From an uncultured Ruminococcus sp. (GTDB lineage: Bacteria > Bacillota_A > Clostridia > Oscillospirales > Ruminococcaceae): a stretch of 50,313 bases of DNA. The stretch spans positions 1 to 50,313 of the forward strand of contig ONBA01000018.1 of NCBI GenBank assembly GCA_900315975.1. Direction: 5' to 3'. The notes below the pieces were generated by a model. The model saw only the letters and a program-made list of their open reading frames with translations, had not been told where the DNA came from and made no database searches. This document shows positions 23,942 to 33,555 of the stretch, piece by piece. Position numbers and translations under genes: made by a program. The first letter of the stretch is position 1; each line of letters begins with the position of its first letter.

Positions 23942-25303
23942 TTATTTTCCAACACAAAAGCGTGAGAATACTTCATTGACAACCGCCTCAGTAATTCTCT
24001 CACCGGTAAGTTCAAGCAAATGCTGCTCAGCCTCATCAATAACAACGTTGAGTGCGTCGAGCATTTCACCATTTCCAACAATATCGAGTGCCTCGCTGAT
24101 ACACCTCAGTGCATTGTCGATACACTGTTTCTGACGCTCATTAGCTGCCGGAGCAACTGAAAAGCTGTCAGAATTTATCTCAAAAAGTTCCTCAATGGCA
24201 TTTTCAAGGTCACTCAAACCTGTATTTTCTTTGGCAGAAATATATACAATTTGTATATTATTTTTAGTTATTTCATTTACATCAATAAGCTGAGGCTTAT
24301 CAGATTTATTGATGACGGCTACGCATTTTTTATTTTTAATTTTATTAATTAAATAAAAATCGTCCGCCGTAAGAGGACAGTTTCCATCAAAAACAGCAAT
24401 AATCAATTCAGCAGAATCTGCAGTTTTTTCTGCAATATCAATGCCTATTCCCTCTATAACATCATCAGTATCATGGATTCCGGCGGTATCCGCAAGACGC
24501 AGCACGATGTCTCCAAGCCGCACAGACTCTTCTACAACGTCACGTGTAGTGCCGGCAATATCGGTCACTATACTCCTCTCGCAGCCGCTGAGTGCGTTAA
24601 ATAAAGTAGATTTGCCAACGTTAGGACGACCTACAATAGCAGTCGACACACCATCACGGACGATTCTTCCGCTGTCATAATTGCGAATAAGCGACTCCAG
24701 CTCAGCCTGTACAATTGCAAGCTCGCTGCGGATATTATCAGGCTCGACCTCGGGTATATCCTCGTCAGGATAATCAGTCCACGCAGCAAGACCACTGAGC
24801 AGTGCAAGCAGTCTCTCAGAGCACTTCTTAGCCTTTTTGAAAGCCGCTCCCTCACGAAGCTGCTCAGCCATTTTAAGCTCAAGCTCACTCCGCGCAGAGA
24901 TAATGTCCATGACTGATTCAGCCTGAGTGAGGTCGATTTTACCGTTTAAAAACGCACGCTTAGTGAACTCTCCTGCTTCTGCGCTGACAGCTCCGTATTT
25001 GAGTGCAGCACGCAATACACGCTTTGAGACATATAGTCCTCCATGACATGAAAGCTCGCAAACGTCCTCGCCTGTGTAGCTGTGAGGGGCACGAAAAACG
25101 GTCAGTATACAGTCGTCGATACGTTCATCTCCGTCGAAAGCAATACCATAAGCACACGTATAGCCGTTCATATCAGCCACCTTTTTACCGCCGAAAGGAC
25201 GGAATATCCTCTCTGCGACACCTATAGCATCGTCACCGGAAATACGTATTACGGCAATACCGCCTACAGCATTCGGAGTTGAAACCGCCGCAATAGTTGA
25301 CAT
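23942..25303 (-). CDS. mnmE: tRNA modification GTPase MnmE
   Basis: The 453-aa protein has the N-terminal tetrahydrofolate-binding domain (STPNAVGGIAVIRISG, residues about 8-23). The embedded G domain has P-loop GRPNVGKS (about 225), the D-loop DTAGIHD and NKSD. The helical domain ends in FCVGK, the conserved catalytic-cysteine tail. Potassium-stimulated GTP hydrolysis drives the reaction with MnmG. It is the first gene of the mnmE-mnmG-rsmG unit, directly downstream of a terminator ending the jag operon. Confidence 0.97.
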   Translation of the reverse strand: MSTIAAVSTPNAVGGIAVIRISGDDAIGVAERIFRPFGGKKVADMNGYTCAYGIAFDGDERIDDCILTVFRAPHSYTGEDVCELSCHGGLYVSKRVLRAALKYGAVSAEAGEFTKRAFLNGKIDLTQAESVMDIISARSELELKMAEQLREGAAFKKAKKCSERLLALLSGLAAWTDYPDEDIPEVEPDNIRSELAIVQAELESLIRNYDSGRIVRDGVSTAIVGRPNVGKSTLFNALSGCERSIVTDIAGTTRDVVEESVRLGDIVLRLADTAGIHDTDDVIEGIGIDIAEKTADSAELIIAVFDGNCPLTADDFYLINKIKNKKCVAVINKSDKPQLIDVNEITKNNIQIVYISAKENTGLSDLENAIEELFEINSDSFSVAPAANERQKQCIDNALRCISEALDIVGNGEMLDALNVVIDEAEQHLLELTGERITEAVVNEVFSRFCVGK

Positions 25304-25316
25304 ATTATCACTTCCT

Positions 25317-25345
25317 AAAAAAACAACGGCATAAAGCCGTTGTTT
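25317..25345 (-). terminator. Terminator of the rpmH-to-jag operon
   Basis: A perfect 10-bp stem AAACAACGGC/GCCGTTGTTT (25321-25330 with 25336-25345) with a 5-nt loop runs into seven T on the minus strand. Confidence 0.88.
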
Positions 25346-25351
25346 GATGTA

Positions 25352-26413
25352 TTAAAGTTCAATCTTACCGTAGAGACCGCCTTCCATTGAATCCTCCGGC
25401 TTCGGCTTTTTGTAGTCCTTCTCGAAAGAAGTAGAAAGGTCGATAGCTTTTGGCTCAAATGGTTCACGGTTACCTCTGCGTCTATTGTTATTTCTGCCGC
25501 CGCCGCGTCTGTCATCGCGGTTATTATTTCTGCGGCGGTTATCCTTTCTCGGATTATTTGAAGAAATAATGATTTTTCTGTAGGGTTCTTCTCCTACTGA
25601 GCGTGAAGAAACGCCTTCAATTTTTGAGATAGCAGAGTGAATAACTCTTCTCTCGTAGGGATTCATAGGCTCAAGAGGCTGACTTCTGCCTGTTCTGAGA
25701 ACAGACTTTGCAACCTTAGCAGCAAGCTGTTCAAGGGTTTCCTTTCTCTTTGCTCTGTAGCCGAGACAGTCAATAGTGATGCGGAAATAATCCTTATCGC
25801 CCTTGTTGGCAATGATTGAGCAGAGGTACTGGAGAGAGTCGAGGGTTTCGCCTCTTCTGCCGATAATAGTACCGTTGTTATCGCTTTCGATATTGATAAC
25901 AGCACCTTTTTCGTTCTGATAAACGGTAAATTCAGCCTCAACGTCCATAGCACGAAGAATGCTTGTGATATAGTCCTTAGCGATTTTTACCTTGGGGTCG
26001 AGCAGAGCCTCGTCCTCGATAACAGTGAAGTTATCGAGTGAGAAATCCTCTTCCTCTTCTTCGTGAACAGCAGTTTCAGCGGCAGGAGTCTCAACCGGTG
26101 CAGGAGTTTCTTCTGCAGGAGCGGGAGCAGCCTTTACCTCTTCCTTTACAGGCTCGGCAGCGGGAACGGCTTCCTCCTTCTTTTCTTCAGCAGCGGCAAC
26201 AGGAGCAGCAGCCTTAGGAGCTGTAGCAGCAGGCTTAGGAGCGGGAGCAATATAAGTAGCCTTTACCTTAGCCTCTTTAGCGCCGATTCCGAAGAATCCG
26301 CTTTTTCCTTCTTCGATTATTTCAAATCTTATTTCATTTACATTTTTTCCGAATTTTTTAGCAGCCATTTCCTTGGCTTCTTCAACAGACTTAGCTGTAA
26401 ATACTTCTGTCAT
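25352..26413 (-). CDS. jag: Jag/KhpB RNA-binding protein with extended low-complexity segments
   Basis: The 353-aa protein is longer than typical Jag (about 200-250 aa). It has the Jag-N domain (1-50, with GKSGFFGIGAKEAKV), an Ala/Pro/Glu-rich linker (about 55-125), a KH domain with GxxG in IGRRGE (about 182-187) and an R3H domain (about 220-285). A strongly basic tail follows, rich in Arg, Asn and Gly (about 290-325: repeats of RRNNNR and GGGR). RNA binding is expected, with roles in cell elongation and sRNA binding in relatives. It follows yidC by 15 bases. Confidence 0.93.
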   Translation of the reverse strand: MTEVFTAKSVEEAKEMAAKKFGKNVNEIRFEIIEEGKSGFFGIGAKEAKVKATYIAPAPKPAATAPKAAAPVAAAEEKKEEAVPAAEPVKEEVKAAPAPAEETPAPVETPAAETAVHEEEEEDFSLDNFTVIEDEALLDPKVKIAKDYITSILRAMDVEAEFTVYQNEKGAVINIESDNNGTIIGRRGETLDSLQYLCSIIANKGDKDYFRITIDCLGYRAKRKETLEQLAAKVAKSVLRTGRSQPLEPMNPYERRVIHSAISKIEGVSSRSVGEEPYRKIIISSNNPRKDNRRRNNNRDDRRGGGRNNNRRRGNREPFEPKAIDLSTSFEKDYKKPKPEDSMEGGLYGKIEL

Positions 26414-26428
26414 TTTCGTGACCTCCTA

Positions 26429-27586
26429 TCATTCCTCATTATCATCATAAGAATCGCCATACTTTTCAGCCATGCGCCTGCGTGCTTCATTAAGCTTATC
26501 ACGGTTCTGCTTATTCTGCTCGGAACGTGATATTTTCTCGCCGTTCTCATTGACTCTTGAAGCGCTCTGCTGCTGTTCCATAGCAGCCTGCGATTCCATC
26601 ATTCTCTGCATGAAAGTCTTCTTACCGGGGTGTTTTTCAGCGTAGATACGTGCCTTTTCCTTTTCCTTCTCATTGATAGCCTCAATACGCTCCTTGCTGA
26701 AATAGGTATTCAGAGCGAATGTTATAATGAAAGAGAAAAGAGACGAGAATATCCAGTAAAAACCGATACCTGCCGGAAGTCCGAATGCGAACCATACAGA
26801 CATCAGCGGCATAAGAAGGGTTGTAGCCATCATGCATCCGCCGCCTGCGACATTTGCGTTGGGGTTAGTTTTTTTCTGATGAATCTGGGAATAGACTGAA
26901 AATAAAAGCTGTGCAAGACCTGCAAGGAAAGGGATACAGAAGAGTATCAGGGATTCCCTGTTCCATGAATCGGGGTGAAGCTTAGGAGTTTTACCGAGGT
27001 TAGCACCTAAAACGTTAAAGGTCTCAGAAAATTTTGAAACCTTATCGTGGAAGCCTTCGGTGAAAATATTGAACTCAGCGGGGTGCTTATCGAGCACCTC
27101 AGCAGTAAGAAGCTCAGCTCTGAGGTTCTTGACGCTTATCTCCTTACCTCCGTTAACGTCGCCGAATTTAACAGCAAGTTCGGAAGCTTTTTCGATAGCA
27201 GCAGTTCTTACAGGCTTTGAGATGTGCAGGATATGAGTTATCGGCTTATATACAACGTCGATAACGCCGAAGAGCAGGAACATCTGTACAAACATCGGCA
27301 GGCAGGAACCCATAGGGTTGATACCCTCCTGCTGATAGAGTTTCTGCTGTTCCTCCTGAAGTCTCTGAGGATTGCTTTCGTAGCTTTTTCTTAATTTTTC
27401 AAGTTTGGGTGCAAGCAGCTGCATTCTTGCTGCATTTTTCTGAGTTTTGTAATTAACAGGGAACAGCAGCAGCTTGGTAACGAGTGTAAAGATAATTATA
27501 GCTATGGCGTAATTCGGCACAATGTCATATATAAAAGACATAAGATATCCGAAGGGTACGCCGATCACATCATACAAAAAATTCAC
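26429..27586 (-). CDS. yidC: YidC/Oxa1-type membrane protein insertase
   Basis: The 385-aa protein inserts proteins into the membrane with or without Sec. It has five membrane segments; the first begins near residue 24 and the rest are spread to about 300. The C-terminal tail is basic and rich in E, K and Q (300-385), which could contact ribosomes. The positive residue in the hydrophilic groove, usually Arg, is Lys38 here (FTLVTKLLLFP). No lipobox is seen at the N-terminus. It lies in the conserved order rpmH-rnpA-yidD-yidC-jag. Confidence 0.95.
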   Translation of the reverse strand: MNFLYDVIGVPFGYLMSFIYDIVPNYAIAIIIFTLVTKLLLFPVNYKTQKNAARMQLLAPKLEKLRKSYESNPQRLQEEQQKLYQQEGINPMGSCLPMFVQMFLLFGVIDVVYKPITHILHISKPVRTAAIEKASELAVKFGDVNGGKEISVKNLRAELLTAEVLDKHPAEFNIFTEGFHDKVSKFSETFNVLGANLGKTPKLHPDSWNRESLILFCIPFLAGLAQLLFSVYSQIHQKKTNPNANVAGGGCMMATTLLMPLMSVWFAFGLPAGIGFYWIFSSLFSFIITFALNTYFSKERIEAINEKEKEKARIYAEKHPGKKTFMQRMMESQAAMEQQQSASRVNENGEKISRSEQNKQNRDKLNEARRRMAEKYGDSYDDNEE

Positions 27587-27600
27587 TTTTCAAATACCTC

Positions 27601-27897
27601 TCAGTTGTTCGGGTCATCAGAGAAGTCATGCTCATCGAGAGGAAAATCGTTCAGGTAGTCGTACTTTTTAACCTTAAAGGTAAACCTTTCAGGTACAAAG
27701 TCAATACCGCCCATCGACCACGGATTGCAGCGGAGTATCCTCCATACTGCAAGAGCCGAACCCCTTACCGCACCAAATCTTTCAACGGCAGTAAGCGCAT
27801 AGCAGCTGCACGTAGGGTAATACTTGCATTTCGGGGCACTGAGCGGAGAAATGAACTTTCTATAGAACTTTATCAATGAAAGCACGATATATTTCAT
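27601..27897 (-). CDS. yidD: Membrane protein insertion efficiency factor YidD
   Basis: The 98-aa protein has the family signature [18 protein letters not shown] and [18 protein letters not shown]. It begins with an amphipathic helix (residues 1-20) that holds it at the inner membrane. It assists YidC and lies between rnpA and yidC, four bases after rnpA and 14 before yidC. Confidence 0.95.
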   Translation of the reverse strand: MKYIVLSLIKFYRKFISPLSAPKCKYYPTCSCYALTAVERFGAVRGSALAVWRILRCNPWSMGGIDFVPERFTFKVKKYDYLNDFPLDEHDFSDDPNN

Positions 27898-27901
27898 ATT
27901 T

Positions 27902-28255
27902 TTATTTCTGTGTCTTTCTGACGATCTTCTCTATTTCCTTAACGCCGTACTTCTTCATATAATCGCGGAACACATCTGACTTTATCTCGCAGATAGGCGA
28001 TCTTGCGACTATAACGATATCTATGCCAACAGGCAGAGCGACCTCAGATTCACGGTAGGCAAGCCGGATGATTCTTTTTGCCCTGTTCCTGTGAACGGCG
28101 TTGCCTATTTTTTTGCCTGCGGTGATACCGAGGCGGTTATAGGGTCTGCCATTCGGCTTAACGTAAATAACTGAATATTTTGAGGGGATATAGCGTCCTC
28201 TTTTGTAAAGGTTAAGGAAATCCTTATTATCTTTAAGAGTTTCAGTATAAAGCAT
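27902..28255 (-). CDS. rnpA: Ribonuclease P protein component
   Basis: RnpA binds the RNase P RNA and helps it process pre-tRNA 5-prime ends. The protein is 117 aa from [13 protein letters not shown], the normal size, with the RNR motif ([13 protein letters not shown], about 62-75) in the characteristic unusual beta-alpha-beta fold. The start at 28255 fits the family; a longer frame from 28348 would run through the terminator behind rpmH. The Shine-Dalgarno sequence is weak and preceded by a CCGGCATTGTGCCGG hairpin, which may limit translation. Confidence 0.95.
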   Translation of the reverse strand: MLYTETLKDNKDFLNLYKRGRYIPSKYSVIYVKPNGRPYNRLGITAGKKIGNAVHRNRAKRIIRLAYRESEVALPVGIDIVIVARSPICEIKSDVFRDYMKKYGVKEIEKIVRKTQK

Positions 28256-28333
28256 AACATTCCGATCCGGCACAATGCCGGCTAATCCAGTAATTTTTGA
28301 TATAAAAGCAGTAACAAAAATAAGATAATTAAC

Positions 28334-28366
28334 AAAAAAAGACCACAAAAACGTATTTTTGTGGTC
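28334..28366 (-). terminator. Terminator between rpmH and rnpA
   Basis: A perfect 11-bp stem GACCACAAAAA/TTTTTGTGGTC (28341-28351 with 28356-28366) runs into seven T on the minus strand. It would produce excess rpmH mRNA over the downstream genes. Confidence 0.88.
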
Positions 28367-28373
28367 AGCGTCG

Positions 28374-28508
28374 TCAGTGAGTTAATCTTGCTCTGCCCTT
28401 AGATCTTCTACGAGCTAAAACCTTTCTGCCGTTCTTAGTAGACATTCTCTTCATGAAGCCGTGCTCCTTCTTTCTGTGGAGCTTCTTAGGCTGATATGTT
28501 CTTTTCAT
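28374..28508 (-). CDS. rpmH: 50S ribosomal protein L34
   Basis: The 44-aa basic protein reads [20 protein letters not shown] then [20 protein letters not shown] and RLTH, matching L34 at every conserved position. GAGGAGG-type RBS lies just upstream. Its place next to rnpA and dnaA at the origin is nearly universal. Confidence 0.98.
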   Translation of the reverse strand: MKRTYQPKKLHRKKEHGFMKRMSTKNGRKVLARRRSKGRARLTH

Positions 28509-29128
28509 AATTCAGTGTCCTCCTCTCTCGCTAATGTTATACAAGAGCCGGTAAACCGACTCCGGATCACAAATATAAGCATACATCTGTACGCATTACA
28601 CTATAAGATTATACTTCAAAAATTATAATATGTCAAGCGGTTTGAGAAATTTTTTTCTGAAAAAAATATTTTTGATGATTTTCAACAATGAAAGCGACAT
28701 GATACGGCATTTTTTTACAGCAGATTTGTGTATTTCCGCAGAAAATACTAAGCTGTTTAAAATCATATATCCAAGCTGTTTTTCACATCTTTTCGACGTG
28801 CCATTTCTGTTGAAAAGTTGAAAAACTATGTGGAAAACCTGTTCGTTCTGTTGTCAAAACTCATTTTTCAACAGCTTTCTATCCCTTTTGACACGCTGAA
28901 ACAAACACTTTTTCTACAAGACACCGTTGATTCAACACAGTTTTCAACAATATGTCAATTTAGGTGTTGATTTATTGTCCATTTTCTAAACCTTGTATAT
29001 ATAAAAGCGCTTGCAATTTGATCAGCGGTATGATATAATATAATGTATATTAATATAGGAGAGTATCGTTATTTTTATTTTTCCCTATGTTTAAACTCTC
29101 ATAATCTTAATTCATACGGAGGTTACAT
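28509..29128. other. rpmH-dnaA intergenic region with DnaA-box-like repeats
   Basis: This 620-bp AT-rich stretch has no gene. It contains TTTTCAACA-type 9-mers at 28679-28687, 28808-28816 (reverse), 28865-28873 and 28941-28949, and TTTTCCACA at 28829-28837 (reverse), one mismatch from the consensus DnaA box TTATCCACA. These probably bind DnaA and serve as the upstream half of a bipartite origin and for dnaA autoregulation. Confidence 0.6.
29011..29039 (+). promoter_or_regulatory. dnaA promoter
   Basis: TTGCAA (29011-29016), 17 bases, then TATAAT (29034-29039) preceded by TGA, giving an extended -10. It lies about 90 bases upstream of the dnaA start and downstream of the DnaA-box-like cluster. 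Confidence 0.7.
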
Positions 29129-30499
29129 ATGAACTCATTTGAGGAAGTTTTCGAGAACGTAAAGAAATACTGCCTTGAAAACAATAAGATACCCGCTATC
29201 GGTGTAAAAACCTGGATAGATCCCCTTACTCCTGTTGATTTCAACGGTGAAAATGCCGTATTCAGTGTCGGAACTGATTTCCAGAAAAATATCGTAATGA
29301 CTACATATGCTTCAATTTTAAGTGAAGCATTTCTCAATGTACTCGGACTCAATGTCAACATCATCATCAATGTTGAATCTGATGAACCTGTAAGCGGACA
29401 GGTACCTACAGATGCAGAACTCGACAAGAAAAATGCCGAGCTTGAAAAGTCATATAAATTTGCGAATTATGACTATACCTTCGATACCTTCATTGAGGGG
29501 CCCTCTAACAGCTTTGCGCTTGCCTGCAGTAAATCCGTTGCAAAAAACTGCGGAGAACGCGAAGTTTCAGGCTATAATCCGCTGTTTATATACGGTCCGT
29601 CCGGAATGGGAAAAACCCACCTTATCACAGCTATCGCAAACGAAGTCAGAAAAAATCACCCCGATTTCAATATTGTCTACGTTACCAGCGAGACCTTCGG
29701 AAATGACCTTATCGCCGCTATCAAGACAAATCTCATCTCCGATTTTCAGGAGAAATACCGCAATGCTGATATCCTCCTCATCGACGATATCCAGTTTTTT
29801 GCAGGAAAAGAACGTATGCAGGAAGAATTCTTCCATACCTTCTATAAACTCCATCAGGAAGGCAAACAGATAGTTATCACATCTGATAAACCGCCAAAGG
29901 AACTCATAACCCTCGAATCACGTCTCAGAACACGTTTTGAGGGCGGACTTATTGCCGATATTTCGGCTCCTGACTACGAAACACGTCTTGCTATCATAAA
30001 CCGCAAGAGCGAACTTCTCGACCTCAAAATGCCTGCCGAGGTATCAGAATTTATGGCAAACCGCCTTAAATCCAATATCCGTCAGCTTGAAGGAGCTGTC
30101 ATACGCCTTAAAGCACTCAACCACTTCGCAGGAAGTCCGATAACAATATCAATGGCTCAGAGCGTTATCCGCGATGTTCTTACTGATGAACAGCCTATTC
30201 CGATAACCGTAGAGAAGATAATTTCAGAAGTATCTACAGTTTACGGCGTATCACCGGAAGACCTCCGCTCAAATAAGCGCTCACAGCAGATATCTATCGC
30301 GCGTAAAGTTGCTATCTACGTTGTAAGAGAAATAACACAGATGCCGCTTGCTTCAATAGGTACAGAATTCGGCGGACGCGACCACTCAACTATCGTTTAT
30401 TCCGTGAACAGTGTTACTGACGCTATCCAGAAAGACGCTAACCTCAGCAACCTTGTTAACGATATAATCAAAAACATCCGCGACAAGAGCAAATCCTGA
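29129..30499 (+). CDS. dnaA: Chromosomal replication initiator DnaA
   Basis: The 456-aa AAA+ protein binds DnaA boxes and opens the origin. Domain I spans about 1-85, and domain II is a short linker. Domain III has Walker A GPSGMGKTH (about 152-160), Walker B ILLIDDIQFF and the sensor/arginine finger RLRTRFEGGL. Domain IV ends with the DNA-binding helix GGRDHSTIVYSV. The length is normal. CGGAGG precedes the ATG. It is the first of a plus-strand series. Confidence 0.98.
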   Translation: MNSFEEVFENVKKYCLENNKIPAIGVKTWIDPLTPVDFNGENAVFSVGTDFQKNIVMTTYASILSEAFLNVLGLNVNIIINVESDEPVSGQVPTDAELDKKNAELEKSYKFANYDYTFDTFIEGPSNSFALACSKSVAKNCGEREVSGYNPLFIYGPSGMGKTHLITAIANEVRKNHPDFNIVYVTSETFGNDLIAAIKTNLISDFQEKYRNADILLIDDIQFFAGKERMQEEFFHTFYKLHQEGKQIVITSDKPPKELITLESRLRTRFEGGLIADISAPDYETRLAIINRKSELLDLKMPAEVSEFMANRLKSNIRQLEGAVIRLKALNHFAGSPITISMAQSVIRDVLTDEQPIPITVEKIISEVSTVYGVSPEDLRSNKRSQQISIARKVAIYVVREITQMPLASIGTEFGGRDHSTIVYSVNSVTDAIQKDANLSNLVNDIIKNIRDKSKS

Positions 30500-31073
30500 T
30501 GTTAAAACGATGAGAAAACTGAACGGTGAAACTGTTGAATAAACTTTTTTCCACCGAGTTTTAAACATAGTGTTGAAAACTCGGTGGAATACTCAAATAT
30601 GCTATTTCACAGGAAATAATTCCCATGGAAATTTTCTCTTAACAGTTTTCAACCATCGACAGTATTCAACTTCAACCATGAAAACAGACGTGGAAAATGA
30701 AAAATGCCGGTTCAACAAAATCCTCAACTTTTTCTCAACTTCAACTCCACAGGCTTAAACTTATTCCACAGCAAAAACCCCCCCTGCGGACATCCTCAAC
30801 ATTTCACACAAATCTCACAACACCGCAGTGTGGACAAGCTTTTGGCTTGATATAGCCGTGAAGAGCCTGTCCTGACTTTTCCACATCCCCTACTATTACT
30901 ACTATAAAATTATTCTTATCTTATCTTTGTTATATCATGCAGACTTTGATAAAGTCTGTCAGAACTTGTTCTCCTGCTTATCTGCATCTTATCTTATCTA
31001 TGTTAAAAACTTATCTTACACAGCGAGAACATCTTCTCTATGACATTACCGTTACTCTGGAGGTAATATATAA
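30500..31073 (+). other. Predicted oriC in the dnaA-dnaN gap
   Basis: The 574 bases hold no gene. They contain a 12-bp inverted repeat (30551-30562/30576-30587), DnaA-box-like sites at 30762-30770 (TATTCCACA), 30829-30837 (reverse TTGTCCACA) and 30877-30885 (TTTTCCACA), and an AT-rich tract. The last box is followed directly by TCCCC (30886-30890) and TACTATTACTACTAT (30891-30905), the box/GC-rich/trio order of the Bacillus basal unwinding system. CTTATCTTATCT repeats follow at 30915 and 30988. The origin itself is inferred from this pattern and gene order. Confidence 0.75.
30551..30587 (+). repeat. 12-bp inverted repeat in oriC
   Basis: CCACCGAGTTTT (30551-30562) and AAAACTCGGTGG (30576-30587) are exact complements, with a 13-nt loop. 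It sits 52 bases past dnaA. No U-tract follows, so it is an imperfect terminator candidate; a structural element of the origin is the alternative. Confidence 0.55.
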
Positions 31074-32177
31074 ATGAATTTCATCTGCAACAAATTTGAA
31101 CTCGCTGATGCTATCGGAAACGTATCACGAGCAGTTCCACAGAAATCTACAATACAGGCTCTTGAAGGAATAAAGGTCAGAGTTTCACCTAATGAGGTAG
31201 AACTTACAGGCTTTAACCTTGAAATGGGTATCAGAACTACCATTACTGCCAATACTCAGGACAGCGGTGAATTCGTAGTAAGTGCAAGACTTTTCAGCGA
31301 ATTTGTAAGAAAGATGTCCGGTGATGAGGTAACCATTGATGTAGACGATAACAATATGGTACAGCTTTCAAGCGTAGCTACAGAATGTTCGTTCGTAGCA
31401 ATGTCAGCAGAAGAATACCCCGACCTTCCGGTAGTTGACTCTCAGAGAAGCTTCTCTGTAAAGCAGACAACTCTCAGGTCTATGATAAATATGACAAGCT
31501 ATGCCGCTTCACTCAACGAAAGCAAACCGGTTCTCACCGGCGAACTTTTCGACATTGAAGATGGTAAATTCAACCTCGTTGCTATCGACGGCTTCCGCCT
31601 TGCTATAAGAGGTGAACTTACAGAAAGCAGTGAAAAATTCCATTTCGTTGTACCTAAAAAGGCACTTCAGGAAGTTTCGACTCTTATAAAGGACGACGAG
31701 GACAAAAACTGCGTTATATGCATCAATGACCGTCACATCATTTTCGAGATAAACAACGTTTTCGTTATCTCAAGACTCCTTGAGGGAGCTTTCCACAATT
31801 ACAAGCTCAGCATTCCTTCCGGCTTCAAGACTGAAGTCATCATTACAAAGAAAGACTTTATCAACAGCCTTGAGAGATGCTCACTCATTATCGACGATAA
31901 AAACAAGTCGCCTATCCGCTGTGAAGTCGGAAACGGCGTTATCAAAATCAGCTGCAAGACCGGCATAGGCAGGGTTAATGACGCTATATCTGCCGATATT
32001 TCGGGCGAAACAGTGACTATAGGATTCAATAACAAGCTCGTTCTTGAGGCACTCCGTGCCGCTGAGGGCGACAAGGTAAGAGTTCGCTTCAACGGCGCAA
32101 TGAAGGTAATAGAGATACTTCCGCTTGAGGGCGAGAGCTACATTTACCTCATCATGCCGATTCAGCTCAAAAACTGA
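31074..32177 (+). CDS. dnaN: DNA polymerase III beta sliding clamp
   Basis: The 367-aa protein forms the dimeric ring clamp holding DNA polymerase III and repair enzymes on DNA. Three repeats of the clamp fold are visible, with LEGIKVRV near 30, [13 protein letters not shown] near 150 and the C-terminal [14 protein letters not shown] lies upstream of the ATG after the oriC region. It starts the dnaN-yaaA-recF-remB series. Confidence 0.97.
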   Translation: MNFICNKFELADAIGNVSRAVPQKSTIQALEGIKVRVSPNEVELTGFNLEMGIRTTITANTQDSGEFVVSARLFSEFVRKMSGDEVTIDVDDNNMVQLSSVATECSFVAMSAEEYPDLPVVDSQRSFSVKQTTLRSMINMTSYAASLNESKPVLTGELFDIEDGKFNLVAIDGFRLAIRGELTESSEKFHFVVPKKALQEVSTLIKDDEDKNCVICINDRHIIFEINNVFVISRLLEGAFHNYKLSIPSGFKTEVIITKKDFINSLERCSLIIDDKNKSPIRCEVGNGVIKISCKTGIGRVNDAISADISGETVTIGFNNKLVLEALRAAEGDKVRVRFNGAMKVIEILPLEGESYIYLIMPIQLKN

Positions 32178-32197
32178 ACTTCATAAGGAGGTTCGCT

Positions 32198-32410
32198 ATG
32201 GCAGAACAGATAAAGATAACTACAGAGTTCATCAAGCTTGATGCTCTGCTGAAATTTGCATCTCTCGTCGGTTCGGGCGGAGAGGCAAAAATGCTCATAC
32301 AGGACGGTCAGGTGCTCGTTAACGGCGAGGTCTGCACTATGCGCGGCAAAAAAATTCGTCCCGGCGACAGAGTTTCTGTCAGCGGCGGCGGAGAGGTTGA
32401 GGTAATTTGA
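32198..32410 (+). CDS. yaaA: S4-domain RNA-binding protein YaaA
   Basis: The 70-aa protein is one S4-like domain: [20 protein letters not shown], then [20 protein letters not shown] and a basic end. Its size and location between dnaN and recF are those of YaaA/RlbA of Firmicutes, linked to ribosome assembly. AGGAGG lies seven bases before the ATG. Its stop overlaps the TTG start of recF. Confidence 0.93.
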   Translation: MAEQIKITTEFIKLDALLKFASLVGSGGEAKMLIQDGQVLVNGEVCTMRGKKIRPGDRVSVSGGGEVEVI

Positions 32411-33555
32411 CCATCACATATGCCGATATAGACGGCTTCAAGAACCTTTCCGGCATTTCATTCGAGCCTGACCCCGAGTATAATATCATCGTAGGTCCGA
32501 ACGCTCAGGGAAAAACAAATCTGCTCGAAGCAATGTGGATACTTTCCGGCTGCAAGAGTTTTCGCGGCTCGAAAGAAAAAGACTATATCTGCCTCGGCGG
32601 AAACAGAATGTCGGCAAAGATAAAGATTCAGGACAGCGTAAGAGAGCAGAAAATAGAATTTGAGATGTTCCGCAGTCAGAATAATCCGAAGCAGATACAC
32701 CTCAACGGTGTGAAGCAGAAAGGTACTCGCGCACTGTTTGACGTTTTCAAATGCATTGCCTTTATACCTGACGACGTCGATATCATTAAGGGTTCACCCG
32801 AAAAAAGACGAAGCTTCATTGATATGGCAGCCTCGCAGCTGAATCCGGCATTCGTGCTTCACATCAATAAGCATAATGCTGTAATGAATCAGCGAAATGC
32901 ATTGCTCAAAGGTATAATGCAGGGCGGTACAAAAGCTGATATCCTCGATATATGGGATAAGCAGGCTGCCCGCGAAGGCGCTTTGATTTCCTATATGCGG
33001 AATGAATATGTCGGCAAGATAAACGATATCTGCGGAAAACTCTATAAGACTATATCCGGCGGAGAGGAACTCCTCGAACTCGAATACAAGTCAAATGTCT
33101 ACCGCGGTGAGGACTTTGAACGTCCGTGCGGAGAGGAAGCTGTAGAACAGTATTACCGAAAACTCCGCGATACCGAGGACTACGATATCCGTACAGGCTC
33201 GACCCATGCGGGAGTAAACCGCGATGAGATACTTGTGAAGATAAACGGTGTAAGTGCGCGTGATTACGGCTCGCAGGGACAGATAAAAAGTGCCGCACTC
33301 GTAATGAAGCTCGCGCAGGCTGAAATTTTCATGAAGCGCTCGAAAGAAGCACCCGTAATTTTCCTTGACGACGTTATGGGTGAACTCGACGAACGCAGGC
33401 AGAGATTCATATTCGATATGATAAAGGGAATGCAGGTTTTTCTGACAACTCCGAACGAGGGAGCACTTCTCCCCGAGATAAAGGGCAGGATAATGCGAAT
33501 CAGCGGAGGCAGGCTCATAGATGAAAAAGACGATATATCTTCACATAGGGAATAA
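32407..33555 (+). CDS. recF: DNA replication and repair protein RecF
   Basis: The 382-aa SMC-like ATPase binds gapped DNA and helps load RecA. Walker A is [13 protein letters not shown] (about 31-43), the signature is in the [16 protein letters not shown] segment, and Walker B is [14 protein letters not shown] (about 315-328). The start is TTG at 32407, overlapping the yaaA stop (TTGA) with GAGGT upstream, so the two are translationally coupled. Its end overlaps remB by 35 bases. Confidence 0.96.
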   Translation: MTITYADIDGFKNLSGISFEPDPEYNIIVGPNAQGKTNLLEAMWILSGCKSFRGSKEKDYICLGGNRMSAKIKIQDSVREQKIEFEMFRSQNNPKQIHLNGVKQKGTRALFDVFKCIAFIPDDVDIIKGSPEKRRSFIDMAASQLNPAFVLHINKHNAVMNQRNALLKGIMQGGTKADILDIWDKQAAREGALISYMRNEYVGKINDICGKLYKTISGGEELLELEYKSNVYRGEDFERPCGEEAVEQYYRKLRDTEDYDIRTGSTHAGVNRDEILVKINGVSARDYGSQGQIKSAALVMKLAQAEIFMKRSKEAPVIFLDDVMGELDERRQRFIFDMIKGMQVFLTTPNEGALLPEIKGRIMRISGGRLIDEKDDISSHRE

